The translations under genes were made by a program, and so were the position numbers. 6,143 nucleotides of DNA from Candidatus Poseidoniales archaeon (lineage in GTDB: Archaea; Thermoplasmatota; Poseidoniia; MGIII; CG-Epi1). The DNA is taken from positions 1 to 6,143 of the forward strand of contig DQOP01000013.1 of NCBI GenBank assembly GCA_015658585.1. The letters are read 5' to 3'. Under the pieces are notes generated by a model. That model had not been told where the DNA came from. It made no database searches and saw only the letters and a list, made by a program, of their open reading frames with translations. Positions 1-6,143 of the stretch are shown here, piece by piece. Every line of letters starts with the position of its first letter. Position 1 is the first letter of the stretch.

Positions 1-829
1 ACGCCACAATTACTGGCCCATACATCCAAAATCGCGTATCAAATTGTAATTCTGAAGATAGATTATTTATTTCATGGTATAACATGGAAACCAATGCAAA
101 GAGGAATAGTAACAGAGGTAGGTAGTTCACCATCTCAGATTCTTCATAATCTTCTGTGATGAAATAGGCCGAGCATAATGAAAGCAAAGGAATTACTGCT
201 ATCATCAAATACCAAGCAAGACCTGGGGCCCAGTTCGAATCGAAAGTAGTATCAAAGTTTTGTGAACCGTCACTAGTTTCACCTTCCCATGTACCTGAAC
301 CCCAGAATCCCTCAATGCCCACACAGGGGCCTTCAATATTTTCACAAGGTGTTTCGATTTCATCATTAATACTTTGATACTCAAACATGAAATACACTGC
401 CATTGAAACTGAAATCAGGGCTATGAATATGGCTAATATTCTAGTCAGCGATGTGCTACTGACGTTCTCAAGGGCTTTCGAAGTCGAACCAAAGAAAAGA
501 AACCCTATACCTGCAAATACAATGAGGTACAACGCAGATGCGAGATTCATCATAAGATCTGTATATACACCTAAACCAAGATGTACAAAGTCATCTTTGT
601 GTCCATAGTCATTTTCTACATTTGGTCCCCAATCAATACTGTAATTGGCTTGATAGGTGGCTATCGTTTGTTTGGTATCAGTCTGATATGTCTTGTCTGA
701 ATTAGTTTCCACAGTAGTACCCTCAGATTGCCACCATGCAGCTTCACTGAAGAGAACAACACCTACCAAAATCAATGCGATAGCCATTAACAATAAGGAA
801 ATTTGTGAATTCTTCTGCTCAAAGGCCAT
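1..829 (-). CDS. Polytopic membrane protein of unknown function, 3' end cut off by the window
   Basis: I do not recognise this family. Reading leftward from the ATG at 829-827, the frame stays open for 276 codons to the window edge with no stop. An in-frame TGA at 853-851 makes this the first possible ATG. The product starts MAFEQKNSQISLLLMAIA and shows about five hydrophobic segments near residues 10-28, 96-114, 131-150, 204-223 and 236-252. Charge distribution suggests a cytoplasmic N-terminus. The loops 29-95 and 151-203 would then be outside. The second outer loop has two cysteines (C162, C169) flanked by IEG motifs, which could form a disulfide, plus several Trp/Gly residues. The short loops between spans 2-3 and 4-5 would be cytoplasmic (the latter acidic, EDYEESE). 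It follows 873-1565 on the same strand after 43 bases, so co-transcription is plausible. No Shine-Dalgarno precedes it. GC is about 38% in the leftmost 240 bases. The coding call is firm; the function is unknown. Confidence 0.85.
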   Translation of the reverse strand, partial: MAFEQKNSQISLLLMAIALILVGVVLFSEAAWWQSEGTTVETNSDKTYQTDTKQTIATYQANYSIDWGPNVENDYGHKDDFVHLGLGVYTDLMMNLASALYLIVFAGIGFLFFGSTSKALENVSSTSLTRILAIFIALISVSMAVYFMFEYQSINDEIETPCENIEGPCVGIEGFWGSGTWEGETSDGSQNFDTTFDSNWAPGLAWYLMIAVIPLLSLCSAYFITEDYEESEMVNYLPLLLFLFALVSMLYHEINNLSSELQFDTRFWMYGPVIVA

Positions 830-850
830 TCTTAATGGCTGATGCTGTCT

Positions 851-862
851 TCACTTTTAACA
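851..862 (-). promoter_or_regulatory. Possible TATA-like box before the left-edge membrane protein gene
   Basis: On the minus strand the gap between the two membrane protein genes contains TGTTAAAAG, centred near 857, about 28 bases before the ATG at 829. In archaea that spacing would place transcription start at or next to the ATG, giving a leaderless mRNA, which fits the absence of a Shine-Dalgarno. The match to the archaeal TATA consensus is only partial. Read-through from the upstream gene alone is equally possible. Confidence 0.3.
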
Positions 863-872
863 GTTACTATTT

Positions 873-1565
873 CTAACCGACAACAAAACTGTAGCGTTTG
901 GTATTGGAATTACCCTCTTCATCTACAGCCTTGAAAGTGAAGGTATAGGCCTCCACACTCAAACCATCCTCGAAGTGATAATAGTACATATTGTCAGCAG
1001 AAATGCCAAACTGGTTGCCATCTTCCAATTTGGTCATCATTTCATAACTCATGAAGCCGCTACCGCCTTTGCTGCCTGATACCTGAACATTATCGATTTC
1101 CCAGTTGTCCTTGACACTGATCAACAGGACAAATGGCGTGTCGGCTCCCAATTCCAGAGTGAGGTTCCATTCCCCGTCAGCTTCAGTATAGAGCTCCATC
1201 TGCTGAAACTTGGGTTTGGCAATATCATTGAAGGGAGGATTGGAAAGCAGGATGAACAATCCCAGCCAGGCAATGAATGACATGAATAACGGACCAAACC
1301 AGTTCTTCCTTTCGAATTCACTGGTGTCTGTAATGTAAGGAAGGATAGGTATCAGGCCAAAAGGTGCTGCCAACCCCAAAAACACTACCATGCCTCCCAC
1401 GTCGGTCATTCTTACAATAAAGTGACATATCACTGCGACAAAGATTGCGTAAAAGACGGCAAAGATGGCAACTTTGGAATCTCTGACTTCTTTTGTCATG
1501 TATTCTCCACGATTGAATTTAGGAAACGTGAATGCCTCTTCACGTTTACCCTTTTTCTTGGCCAT
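873..1565 (-). CDS. Three-span membrane protein with exported beta-rich (Ig-like) C-terminal domain
   Basis: The 230-residue product belongs to no named family I recognise. A very basic N-terminus (MAKKKGKREE) and cytoplasmic segment 1-30 are followed by hydrophobic spans near 31-51, 56-78 and 89-108. An extracytoplasmic domain at 109-230 completes it. The charged loop 79-88 (TDTSEFERKN) fits the cytoplasmic side. The terminal domain has alternating polar/hydrophobic strands and ends in a YTFTFKAVDEEGNS-type stretch, the pattern of the last strands of Ig-like or PKD-like surface domains. There is no catalytic motif. The start is secure: an in-frame TAG lies at 1574-1572, just upstream, and the stop is TAG at 875-873. 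No Shine-Dalgarno is present and a TATA-like box about 23 bases upstream suggests a near-leaderless message. It is the first gene of the leftward pair and is divergent from the M50 protease 59 bases away. A sensor, anchor or protease partner role is conceivable only by context. Confidence 0.9.
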   Translation of the reverse strand: MAKKKGKREEAFTFPKFNRGEYMTKEVRDSKVAIFAVFYAIFVAVICHFIVRMTDVGGMVVFLGLAAPFGLIPILPYITDTSEFERKNWFGPLFMSFIAWLGLFILLSNPPFNDIAKPKFQQMELYTEADGEWNLTLELGADTPFVLLISVKDNWEIDNVQVSGSKGGSGFMSYEMMTKLEDGNQFGISADNMYYYHFEDGLSVEAYTFTFKAVDEEGNSNTKRYSFVVG

Positions 1566-1571
1566 TGGGTG

Positions 1572-1592
1572 CTATAATGGAGGTTAAATAAA
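1572..1592 (+). promoter_or_regulatory. Putative promoter of the M50 protease gene, overlapping the divergent TATA box
   Basis: The plus strand carries TTAAATAAA at 1584-1592 preceded by the purine-rich GGAGG at 1579-1583, an arrangement like an archaeal BRE/TATA pair. Its centre is 37 bases before the ATG at 1625, predicting a leader of roughly 10 bases. A second AT-rich element, CTATAATGG, lies at 1572-1580. The TTAAATAAA element is also the box of the opposite gene, so the two promoters may compete or be co-regulated. Confidence 0.4.
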
Positions 1593-1593
1593 G
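1583..1593 (-). promoter_or_regulatory. TATA-like box for the leftward membrane protein gene
   Basis: The minus strand reads TTTATTTAA at 1592-1584, close to the archaeal TATA consensus and centred about 23 bases from the A of the ATG at 1565. That spacing predicts a transcript starting at or within a few bases of the start codon, consistent with the missing Shine-Dalgarno. The assignment rests on pattern and spacing only. Confidence 0.5.
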
Positions 1594-1624
1594 GCCCATG
1601 TGGACTCAACATAGTTAGGAACCT

Positions 1625-3796
1625 ATGGTAACAAAGAAGACCAAGACTGAGGGACGTCAAAGGGAAGTGGAAGACAATAAATGGAAGGAAGGTAAAACCG
1701 ATACTGTTGAGGATGAGGAAAAAGAAATACTGCCTGAATTAACAGGTATGCCTATCGAGGTCCATATTCGTAGACATACTCAATTCATACTGATAATCCT
1801 GTTCATTCTGTATCTTGCTGTCACTACAAGTCCAGAGGGTGAACTTTGGTTGTTCTCAGGATACACTCAATTCGCAATAACATTGCTTATCTGGGTCCCG
1901 GGCGTAAGATGGGCTGAGAATGAAGGTCATTTGAAAAAATACAACCTCGATCTCGTATGGGGGCGTTCTTTCATCATGTGGAGAACAAACGCAGGAAAGG
2001 ACTTCATAGAATGGCTCGCACAGTATAACCTATTCTGGAGAAGAGTGGGTGATGTTTGGGTCGTCACCGTTTTCTTCATCATGATCCTGATGTTCCTGTT
2101 ACTAGCTTGGCAAGCGACTCTGGCCTGGCAGATTCCCAAGACCTCTGCCGTTTCACCCAAAATGATGATCGGATTGCCAGGACTTAATCCCATCATTCCA
2201 CTGTGGTATGGTATTCTGGCACTGGTTGTTGCGATGGTAGTCCATGAATTCAGTCACGGGATACTGAGTCGTGTAGCTGATGTCAAGATCAAAGCTCTAG
2301 GACTGTTACTGTTTATTTTCCCGATAGGGGCATTTGTCGAACCAGATGAAGAGGAAATGAAGACCATGGCAAGATGGGAACGGATGAGACTGTACTCTGC
2401 CGGTCCTGGCAGCAACATGGTCATTGCCATAGTCTTCTCTTTGCTTTTTTCGTGGGGAATGGTAGCTTCTCTGGAACCATCGAATGACGGGGTCCTATCG
2501 GCCAGTGTGATCGTTGATTATGGAGGAGAGGAGGCTGGACTTGAACCCTGGATGCTGATAACTGCAGTCAATGGCCAAGGGGTAAACAATACACTGGATT
2601 TCTCTGACATAATGAATGAGACCTATGCTGGACAGACGGTGAACGTTTCGGTGTTGAATAAAGGCCAACCCGAGACCTATCAGGCAGTTCTTTCAGACAA
2701 AGGGAGTTACTACCTGAAATATTATCCCGATTATTACGAATCATGGATGTCTGGTAAAGGCTTCATGGGAATCGCGGTAGTCAATCCCGAAGTGGTGACA
2801 GACAGTCTGTCGCATCCTGGCAGTAGTGGAGGTTCAATGTTACAATACATCACCCTTCCTTTCCAGAAACTGCAACCATTCCCTGACCATTTCACGGCCC
2901 TCTTCGAACCGACGGGGATCCCCGGGATATTGCCTGAGGGTCTTTTCTGGGTATTGGCAAATTCATTCTATTGGATCTTCTGGCTCAATCTTATGGTCGG
3001 ATTGACCAACGCATTACCTGCAGTCCCTCTGGATGGAGGATTCATCTTCGCTGATGCTGTTACTGGAATACTGGACCAGTTCAAGGGAGGGTTGACCGAG
3101 GAACGGAAGGAGGGAATCGTCGACAATCTGGTCGGGGTCCTGGCTTTCACTGTTATTTTCTTGGTGGTCTGGCAACTAATCGGACCGAGACTAGTGGGTA
3201 TTGATCCTGTGATACTGAACGCCAACATAAATGCAACCGAAACGCAGGGATGGACCGGGGATGTTTTCGAATTTGATGCGTCGCTGTCTGAAGGTGCATT
3301 CGTGACCTACGAATGGGATTTTGGTGATGGAAATACCGCAACGGGTGAAAGTGTGTCGCATGCATGGTCCGAAGGTGGATTGTATTTCGTGGTCCTGACT
3401 GCTAAAGACGATGAGGATCGGCAAAGTGTGGAGTTCGAACAAGTCAGTATTAATCATAACCAATCAGGAGAGGGAAGTGTTAGTGGTGGATCGGATGATT
3501 CCATTGGCGTTGCTATCAATCCCTACATTGAGAGTGTGAACGTATACCTCAATATCACTGGTGACAATGGATTCCCATTTCTGACTTCTGAAATTACTGT
3601 CACCATAAGTGGACCTTCTGGAACTGAATTCTCTGAAAGTTATTCATTGAATGATGGTCAGACTCAATCAATTCAATTCAACACTAATGAGGGAGAACTT
3701 ATTGGTGAATGGGAATTATTATTGGAAGCAGATGATCCAGCGTCTGATTTTACTTATGACTATGATTGGTACAATTACTACCTGTCCAGTGGTTGA
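1625..3796 (+). CDS. M50-family (site-2-protease-like) intramembrane zinc metalloprotease with PDZ and PKD domains
   Basis: This 723-residue product is predicted to cleave membrane proteins within the bilayer. The zinc motif HEFSH is at 207-211 (E208 the likely general base). The second family motif, NALPAVPLDGG at 462-472, supplies D470 as third zinc ligand, and SAGPGSNM at 258-265 matches the conserved GPxxN element. Hydrophobic spans lie near 53-70, 78-94, 144-167, 192-213, 224-239, 264-282, 441-461 and 501-519. A PDZ-like domain sits between the motifs at about 283-360 (GGEEAGLEPWMLITAVNG is typical). After the last span come a PKD domain (about 530-610, with WDFGDG at 564-569), a Gly/Ser linker at 613-626 and an unassigned beta-rich tail to 723. 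Topology counting puts PDZ, PKD and tail outside the cytoplasm. The N-terminal 48 residues are highly charged. An in-frame TAG at 1616-1618 makes 1625 the first ATG, with only a weak AGGA at 1617-1620 before it. The family is sure; the substrate is unknown. GC falls to about 36% in the final 240 coding bases. Confidence 0.93.
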   Translation: MVTKKTKTEGRQREVEDNKWKEGKTDTVEDEEKEILPELTGMPIEVHIRRHTQFILIILFILYLAVTTSPEGELWLFSGYTQFAITLLIWVPGVRWAENEGHLKKYNLDLVWGRSFIMWRTNAGKDFIEWLAQYNLFWRRVGDVWVVTVFFIMILMFLLLAWQATLAWQIPKTSAVSPKMMIGLPGLNPIIPLWYGILALVVAMVVHEFSHGILSRVADVKIKALGLLLFIFPIGAFVEPDEEEMKTMARWERMRLYSAGPGSNMVIAIVFSLLFSWGMVASLEPSNDGVLSASVIVDYGGEEAGLEPWMLITAVNGQGVNNTLDFSDIMNETYAGQTVNVSVLNKGQPETYQAVLSDKGSYYLKYYPDYYESWMSGKGFMGIAVVNPEVVTDSLSHPGSSGGSMLQYITLPFQKLQPFPDHFTALFEPTGIPGILPEGLFWVLANSFYWIFWLNLMVGLTNALPAVPLDGGFIFADAVTGILDQFKGGLTEERKEGIVDNLVGVLAFTVIFLVVWQLIGPRLVGIDPVILNANINATETQGWTGDVFEFDASLSEGAFVTYEWDFGDGNTATGESVSHAWSEGGLYFVVLTAKDDEDRQSVEFEQVSINHNQSGEGSVSGGSDDSIGVAINPYIESVNVYLNITGDNGFPFLTSEITVTISGPSGTEFSESYSLNDGQTQSIQFNTNEGELIGEWELLLEADDPASDFTYDYDWYNYYLSSG

Positions 3797-3880
3797 AACG
3801 AGACTTTAATAATACTGAACATTTTTAACCCGCCGGACTTAGGGAAACCAAGCCCTGCCAGATGTTGGAGCCTAAAATCA
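3797..3880 (+). promoter_or_regulatory. Intergenic region: likely protease terminator signal and promoter of the tyrosine-degradation operon
   Basis: These 84 bases separate the protease stop (TGA 3794-3796) from the dioxygenase operon. They contain TTTAATAATA at 3805-3814 and ATTTTTAA at 3821-3828. Either could be the operon TATA box, predicting transcription starts near 3836 or 3850 and a leader of 30-45 bases. The five-T run at 3822-3826 could also help end protease transcription, as archaeal terminators are often simple T tracts. A GGAG at 3867-3870 lies 10 bases before the ATG at 3881, an acceptable Shine-Dalgarno. Which AT-rich element is the promoter cannot be decided by eye. Confidence 0.45.
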
Positions 3881-4969
3881 ATGACAAAAGACCCAGTGCC
3901 GCTAAAAGCCGTACACCACCTAGAATTCTGGGTAGGTAATGCGAAGCAGGCCGCCTACTTCTACCGAACGGCCTTCGGTTTCAACCAGATAGCATACTCT
4001 GGTCTGGAAACTGGGAATCGGGAGAAGGCCAGTTACGTACTCGCACAGGGCAGGGTCAGACTCGTATTCTCAACACCCCTAGGTGGAAACAATGGTATTT
4101 CCTCACACATAAAGCGACACGGCGATGGTGTAAAGGATATTGCATTTCATGTAGATGATGCCAAAGCATGTTACAATGCTTGCATAGAGCGAGGGGCACA
4201 GAGTGCTGCTGAACCAACTGAACTCAATGATGAGAACGGGAGTGTAACGCATGCTGCAATCTGCACCTACGGAGACACTATACACTCATTTATTTCGCAC
4301 AATGACTACAATGGTCCATTCCTTCCCGGATTTGTTGAGAGTAAGATAGAAGGTGATTCAGTTGGTTTGAGGTTTGTCGACCATGTGGTTGGGAATGTCG
4401 AACTCGGCAAGATGAATCATTGGGCCAATTTTTACGCCGATATTATGGGATTCACCCAGTTACAACACTTCAGTGACGAGGAGATATCAACCGAATATTC
4501 GGCCCTGATGTCTAAAGTCATGGAAAGTGATAATGGACGGATTAAATTCCCTATCAATGAGCCTGCAGAGGGCAAGAAAAAGTCTCAGATTGATGAATAT
4601 CTGGAATTCTATAACGGGCCAGGAGTCCAACACATAGCTATGCTCACGGATGACATAATCAAGGCCATCACCAAGCTGAGAGCGAATGGTGTCGAATTTC
4701 TGGAAGTACCAGATACCTACTATGAAAATCTGTCGAAAAGGGTAGGTGTCATCGATGAGGACATTGAGGTCCTGAAAAAATTGAGAATATTGGTTGACCG
4801 GGACGATGAAGGCTACTTGTTACAGTTATTCACTAAACCTGTAGAAGATAGGCCAACGCTCTTTTACGAAGTTATTCAGAGAAAAGGTTCCAGAGGCTTT
4901 GGAATAGGAAATTTCAAAGCACTCTTCGAAGCAATCGAAAAACATCAGGCCGAAAGAGGAAATTTGTAA
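3881..4969 (+). CDS. hpd: 4-hydroxyphenylpyruvate dioxygenase
   Basis: This enzyme converts 4-hydroxyphenylpyruvate and O2 to homogentisate and CO2, the second step of aerobic tyrosine catabolism, in the cytoplasm with a non-haem Fe(II). At 362 residues it has the usual family length and the two-fold vicinal-oxygen-chelate architecture: an N-terminal domain at about 8-145 and a catalytic domain at about 162-335. The iron-binding triad is visible: H168 (FVDHVVGN), H251 (GPGVQHIAM) and E330 (LFYEVIQR). Further hallmarks are SALMSKVM near 207-214, the active-site loop around 222-250, and the C-terminal [15 protein letters not shown] helix ending in ERGNL, which gates the active site in known structures. 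The ATG at 3881 has a GGAG ten bases upstream, and [10 protein letters not shown] at 11-20 follows closely, as expected. Its stop overlaps the start of the next gene by one base. Related VOC enzymes such as hydroxymandelate synthase are less likely given the homogentisate dioxygenase next door. Confidence 0.97.
   Translation: MTKDPVPLKAVHHLEFWVGNAKQAAYFYRTAFGFNQIAYSGLETGNREKASYVLAQGRVRLVFSTPLGGNNGISSHIKRHGDGVKDIAFHVDDAKACYNACIERGAQSAAEPTELNDENGSVTHAAICTYGDTIHSFISHNDYNGPFLPGFVESKIEGDSVGLRFVDHVVGNVELGKMNHWANFYADIMGFTQLQHFSDEEISTEYSALMSKVMESDNGRIKFPINEPAEGKKKSQIDEYLEFYNGPGVQHIAMLTDDIIKAITKLRANGVEFLEVPDTYYENLSKRVGVIDEDIEVLKKLRILVDRDDEGYLLQLFTKPVEDRPTLFYEVIQRKGSRGFGIGNFKALFEAIEKHQAERGNL
4956..4960 (+). 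promoter_or_regulatory. Shine-Dalgarno for homogentisate dioxygenase inside the hpd coding end
   Basis: GAGGA, encoding part of the terminal Arg-Gly of the upstream enzyme, lies 8 bases before the ATG at 4969. It is the best ribosome binding site in the window. It supports the chosen start and translation of the second gene from a shared message. Confidence 0.7.
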
Positions 4970-6143
4970 TGCACAGATATCACAAACTAGGAAAGGTAGC
5001 CAAGAAAAGACATACTGTATTCAGAGACAAGGATGGAAACATCTATCATGAAGAATTGAAAGGAAACAAGGGATTCGTGGGGCCTTCTTCACTTCTGTAC
5101 CATGTCTATCCACCTACTGAAGTTGTTTCTACAAAGGATTTGGGTGCCCTTGAGATTGAAGAAGACGATGACAAGACACTCCGTATGAGACACTTCCACA
5201 CCAATCGAGAGAAGAAAGGTGGAAGTGCTGTCATGGACAGAATTCCCTTTCTGTTCAATAACGACGTGATCATGATGATGTGTTATCCTGACAAGAATGA
5301 TGATTACCACTATCGAAATGCCCAGGGTGACGAGATTATCTACGTTAGTCAAGGGAGTGGAATCCTAGAGACCGCCTTTGGAAATATGAAATATTCTCAA
5401 GGGGACTACCTTGTGATCCCAAGAGGAATATTACACCGTTATGTCATGAATGATGAGGCCCACACGTTCCTGATTGTCGAATCTCCAAGCGAAGTCCGAA
5501 CTCCTAAAAGATATAGGAACGAATATGGCCAGATAATCGAAAGAAGTCCATACTCTGAGAGGGATTTCAGGGGACCTGATAAGTTAGTGACTCATGACGA
5601 GAAAGGAGAGTTCAAAATCGTTGTGAAACAGAGAAACCGATTCACCGAGGTCACGCTGGGGCATCATCCTTGTGATGTTGTTGGCTGGGATGGGTTCTAT
5701 TATCCATATGCATTCAGTATTCATGATTTCGAGCCCATCGTTGGTCGAATTCACGAACCCCCTCCAGTACACCAGACGTTTGCTGGAGACAGGTTTGTGC
5801 TTTGCTCCTTCTGTCCGAGACCATTTGACTTCGATAAGAATGCCATTCCTGCACCTTACAATCATTCAAATGTGATGTCTGATGAGGTCATCTATTACGA
5901 TTCAAAGGAATTCATGTCGCGTAAAGGGGTTGAATTTGGTTCAATGACACTTCACCCTGACGGACTGACGCACGGACCCCATCCAGGAAAATACGAAGGC
6001 TCAATTGGAATGAAACGGACTGATGAGCTGGCTGTCATGGTAGATACTCATTATCCACTCAAGGTCGCCAAGACCGCTTTGGGAGTCGAGGATCATGATT
6101 ATGGCAAATCCTGGTTGGACGGCGAAGGATACAGAGAAGCTCT
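4969..6143 (+). CDS. hmgA: Homogentisate 1,2-dioxygenase, C-terminus just beyond the window
   Basis: The frame opens at ATG 4969-4971, sharing its A with the TAA of the preceding gene. It stays open for 391 codons to the window edge. The enzyme opens the homogentisate ring with O2 to give maleylacetoacetate, using Fe(II) in a cupin-type fold. The family N-terminus is clear (YHKLGKVAKKRHTVFR, then EELKGNKGF and SLLYHVYPP). The first cupin half includes GDEIIYVSQGSG at 120-131 and IPRGILHR at 150-157. The probable iron ligands are H299 and E306 in PYNHSNVMSDE and H335 in THGPHPG, with H268 in PPVHQTFAG a candidate acid/base residue. FYYPYAFSIHDFEP at 243-256 is also typical. The sequence has reached the ALGVEDHDYGKSW region that closes short bacterial-type family members, so only a few residues are probably missing. 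It is shorter than the roughly 440-residue animal and proteobacterial enzymes. Adjacency to hpd makes the homogentisate substrate very likely, though it is not proven by residues alone. Confidence 0.92.
   Translation, partial: MHRYHKLGKVAKKRHTVFRDKDGNIYHEELKGNKGFVGPSSLLYHVYPPTEVVSTKDLGALEIEEDDDKTLRMRHFHTNREKKGGSAVMDRIPFLFNNDVIMMMCYPDKNDDYHYRNAQGDEIIYVSQGSGILETAFGNMKYSQGDYLVIPRGILHRYVMNDEAHTFLIVESPSEVRTPKRYRNEYGQIIERSPYSERDFRGPDKLVTHDEKGEFKIVVKQRNRFTEVTLGHHPCDVVGWDGFYYPYAFSIHDFEPIVGRIHEPPPVHQTFAGDRFVLCSFCPRPFDFDKNAIPAPYNHSNVMSDEVIYYDSKEFMSRKGVEFGSMTLHPDGLTHGPHPGKYEGSIGMKRTDELAVMVDTHYPLKVAKTALGVEDHDYGKSWLDGEGYREA

Noticed and set aside
387..608. Small open frame on the plus strand (73 codons)
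   Set aside because: It lies antisense to the left-edge membrane protein, whose long open frame has coherent membrane spans. The plus-strand product has no domain-like pattern.
1121..1321. Second-frame open frame within the three-span membrane protein gene
   Set aside because: It sits on the same strand but in another frame, and its product is rich in Ser, Pro, Leu and Trp with no structure. The main frame is clearly coding.
2968..3463. Cluster of overlapping minus-strand open frames opposite the protease C-terminus
   Set aside because: They are opposite the LDGG motif and PKD domain of a well-supported gene. Their products are low-complexity and unlike proteins.
3841..3856. AGGG/CCCT inverted repeat before hpd as a hairpin or operator
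   Set aside because: The stem is only four base pairs with an eight-base loop, well within chance, and is not followed by a T run.
5089..5352. Minus-strand open frame with a hydrophobic stretch, opposite homogentisate dioxygenase
   Set aside because: It is antisense to conserved enzyme sequence, and the hydrophobic run mirrors the codons of Asp/Asn/Met-rich coding DNA.
5584..5875. Open frames on both strands within the homogentisate dioxygenase gene
   Set aside because: Both overlap the motif-bearing catalytic region of the real gene in other frames and show no start signals of their own.
1..6143. CRISPR, insertion sequence, tRNA, rRNA or phage-like elements
   Set aside because: I saw no direct repeat arrays, transposase motifs, terminal inverted repeats or tRNA-like folds. 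Nearly all of the DNA is accounted for by six coding regions' worth of space or promoter-sized gaps, with five genes identified.

Overview
The window reads best as chromosomal DNA of an aerobic, mesophilic, probably marine archaeon. A planktonic euryarchaeon of the Marine Group II (Poseidoniales) kind is my guess, made by inference only. Supporting signs: AT-rich TATA-like boxes lie about 23-28 bases before start codons that lack a Shine-Dalgarno sequence, while the one clearly internal operon gene has a good Shine-Dalgarno. Membrane proteins carry extracellular Ig/PKD-like beta domains, and base composition is moderate. Nothing here excludes a bacterium outright; there is no rRNA or tRNA to settle it.

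Layout. (1) Positions 1-1565, minus strand: two membrane protein genes in tandem. The upstream gene (873-1565) encodes a 230-residue protein with three membrane spans and an exported beta-rich domain. The downstream gene (829 to beyond the left edge) encodes a protein with at least five membrane spans and is cut by the window. It has no stop inside the window. Neither has a recognisable named family. (2) Positions 1566-1624: a 59-base divergent intergenic region with a TATA-like element readable on both strands. (3) Positions 1625-3796, plus strand: a 723-residue site-2-type (M50) intramembrane zinc protease with HEFSH and LDGG motifs, a PDZ-like insert, a C-terminal PKD domain and a further beta-rich tail. 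(4) Positions 3881 to the right edge, plus strand: 4-hydroxyphenylpyruvate dioxygenase followed, with a one-base stop/start overlap, by homogentisate 1,2-dioxygenase, which is nearly complete at the window end.

How they work together. The two dioxygenases catalyse consecutive steps of aerobic tyrosine breakdown (4-hydroxyphenylpyruvate to homogentisate to maleylacetoacetate) and almost certainly form one transcription unit. The protease and the divergent three-span protein share a promoter region and a similar design (membrane anchor plus exterior beta domain). A functional link, such as regulator or substrate and protease, is possible but unproven. I found no mobile element, CRISPR array, RNA gene or attachment site. 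Apart from promoter-sized gaps the window is fully coding, and I see no convincing wholly new system. The most unusual element is the PDZ- and PKD-bearing M50 protease with its compositionally distinct tail.
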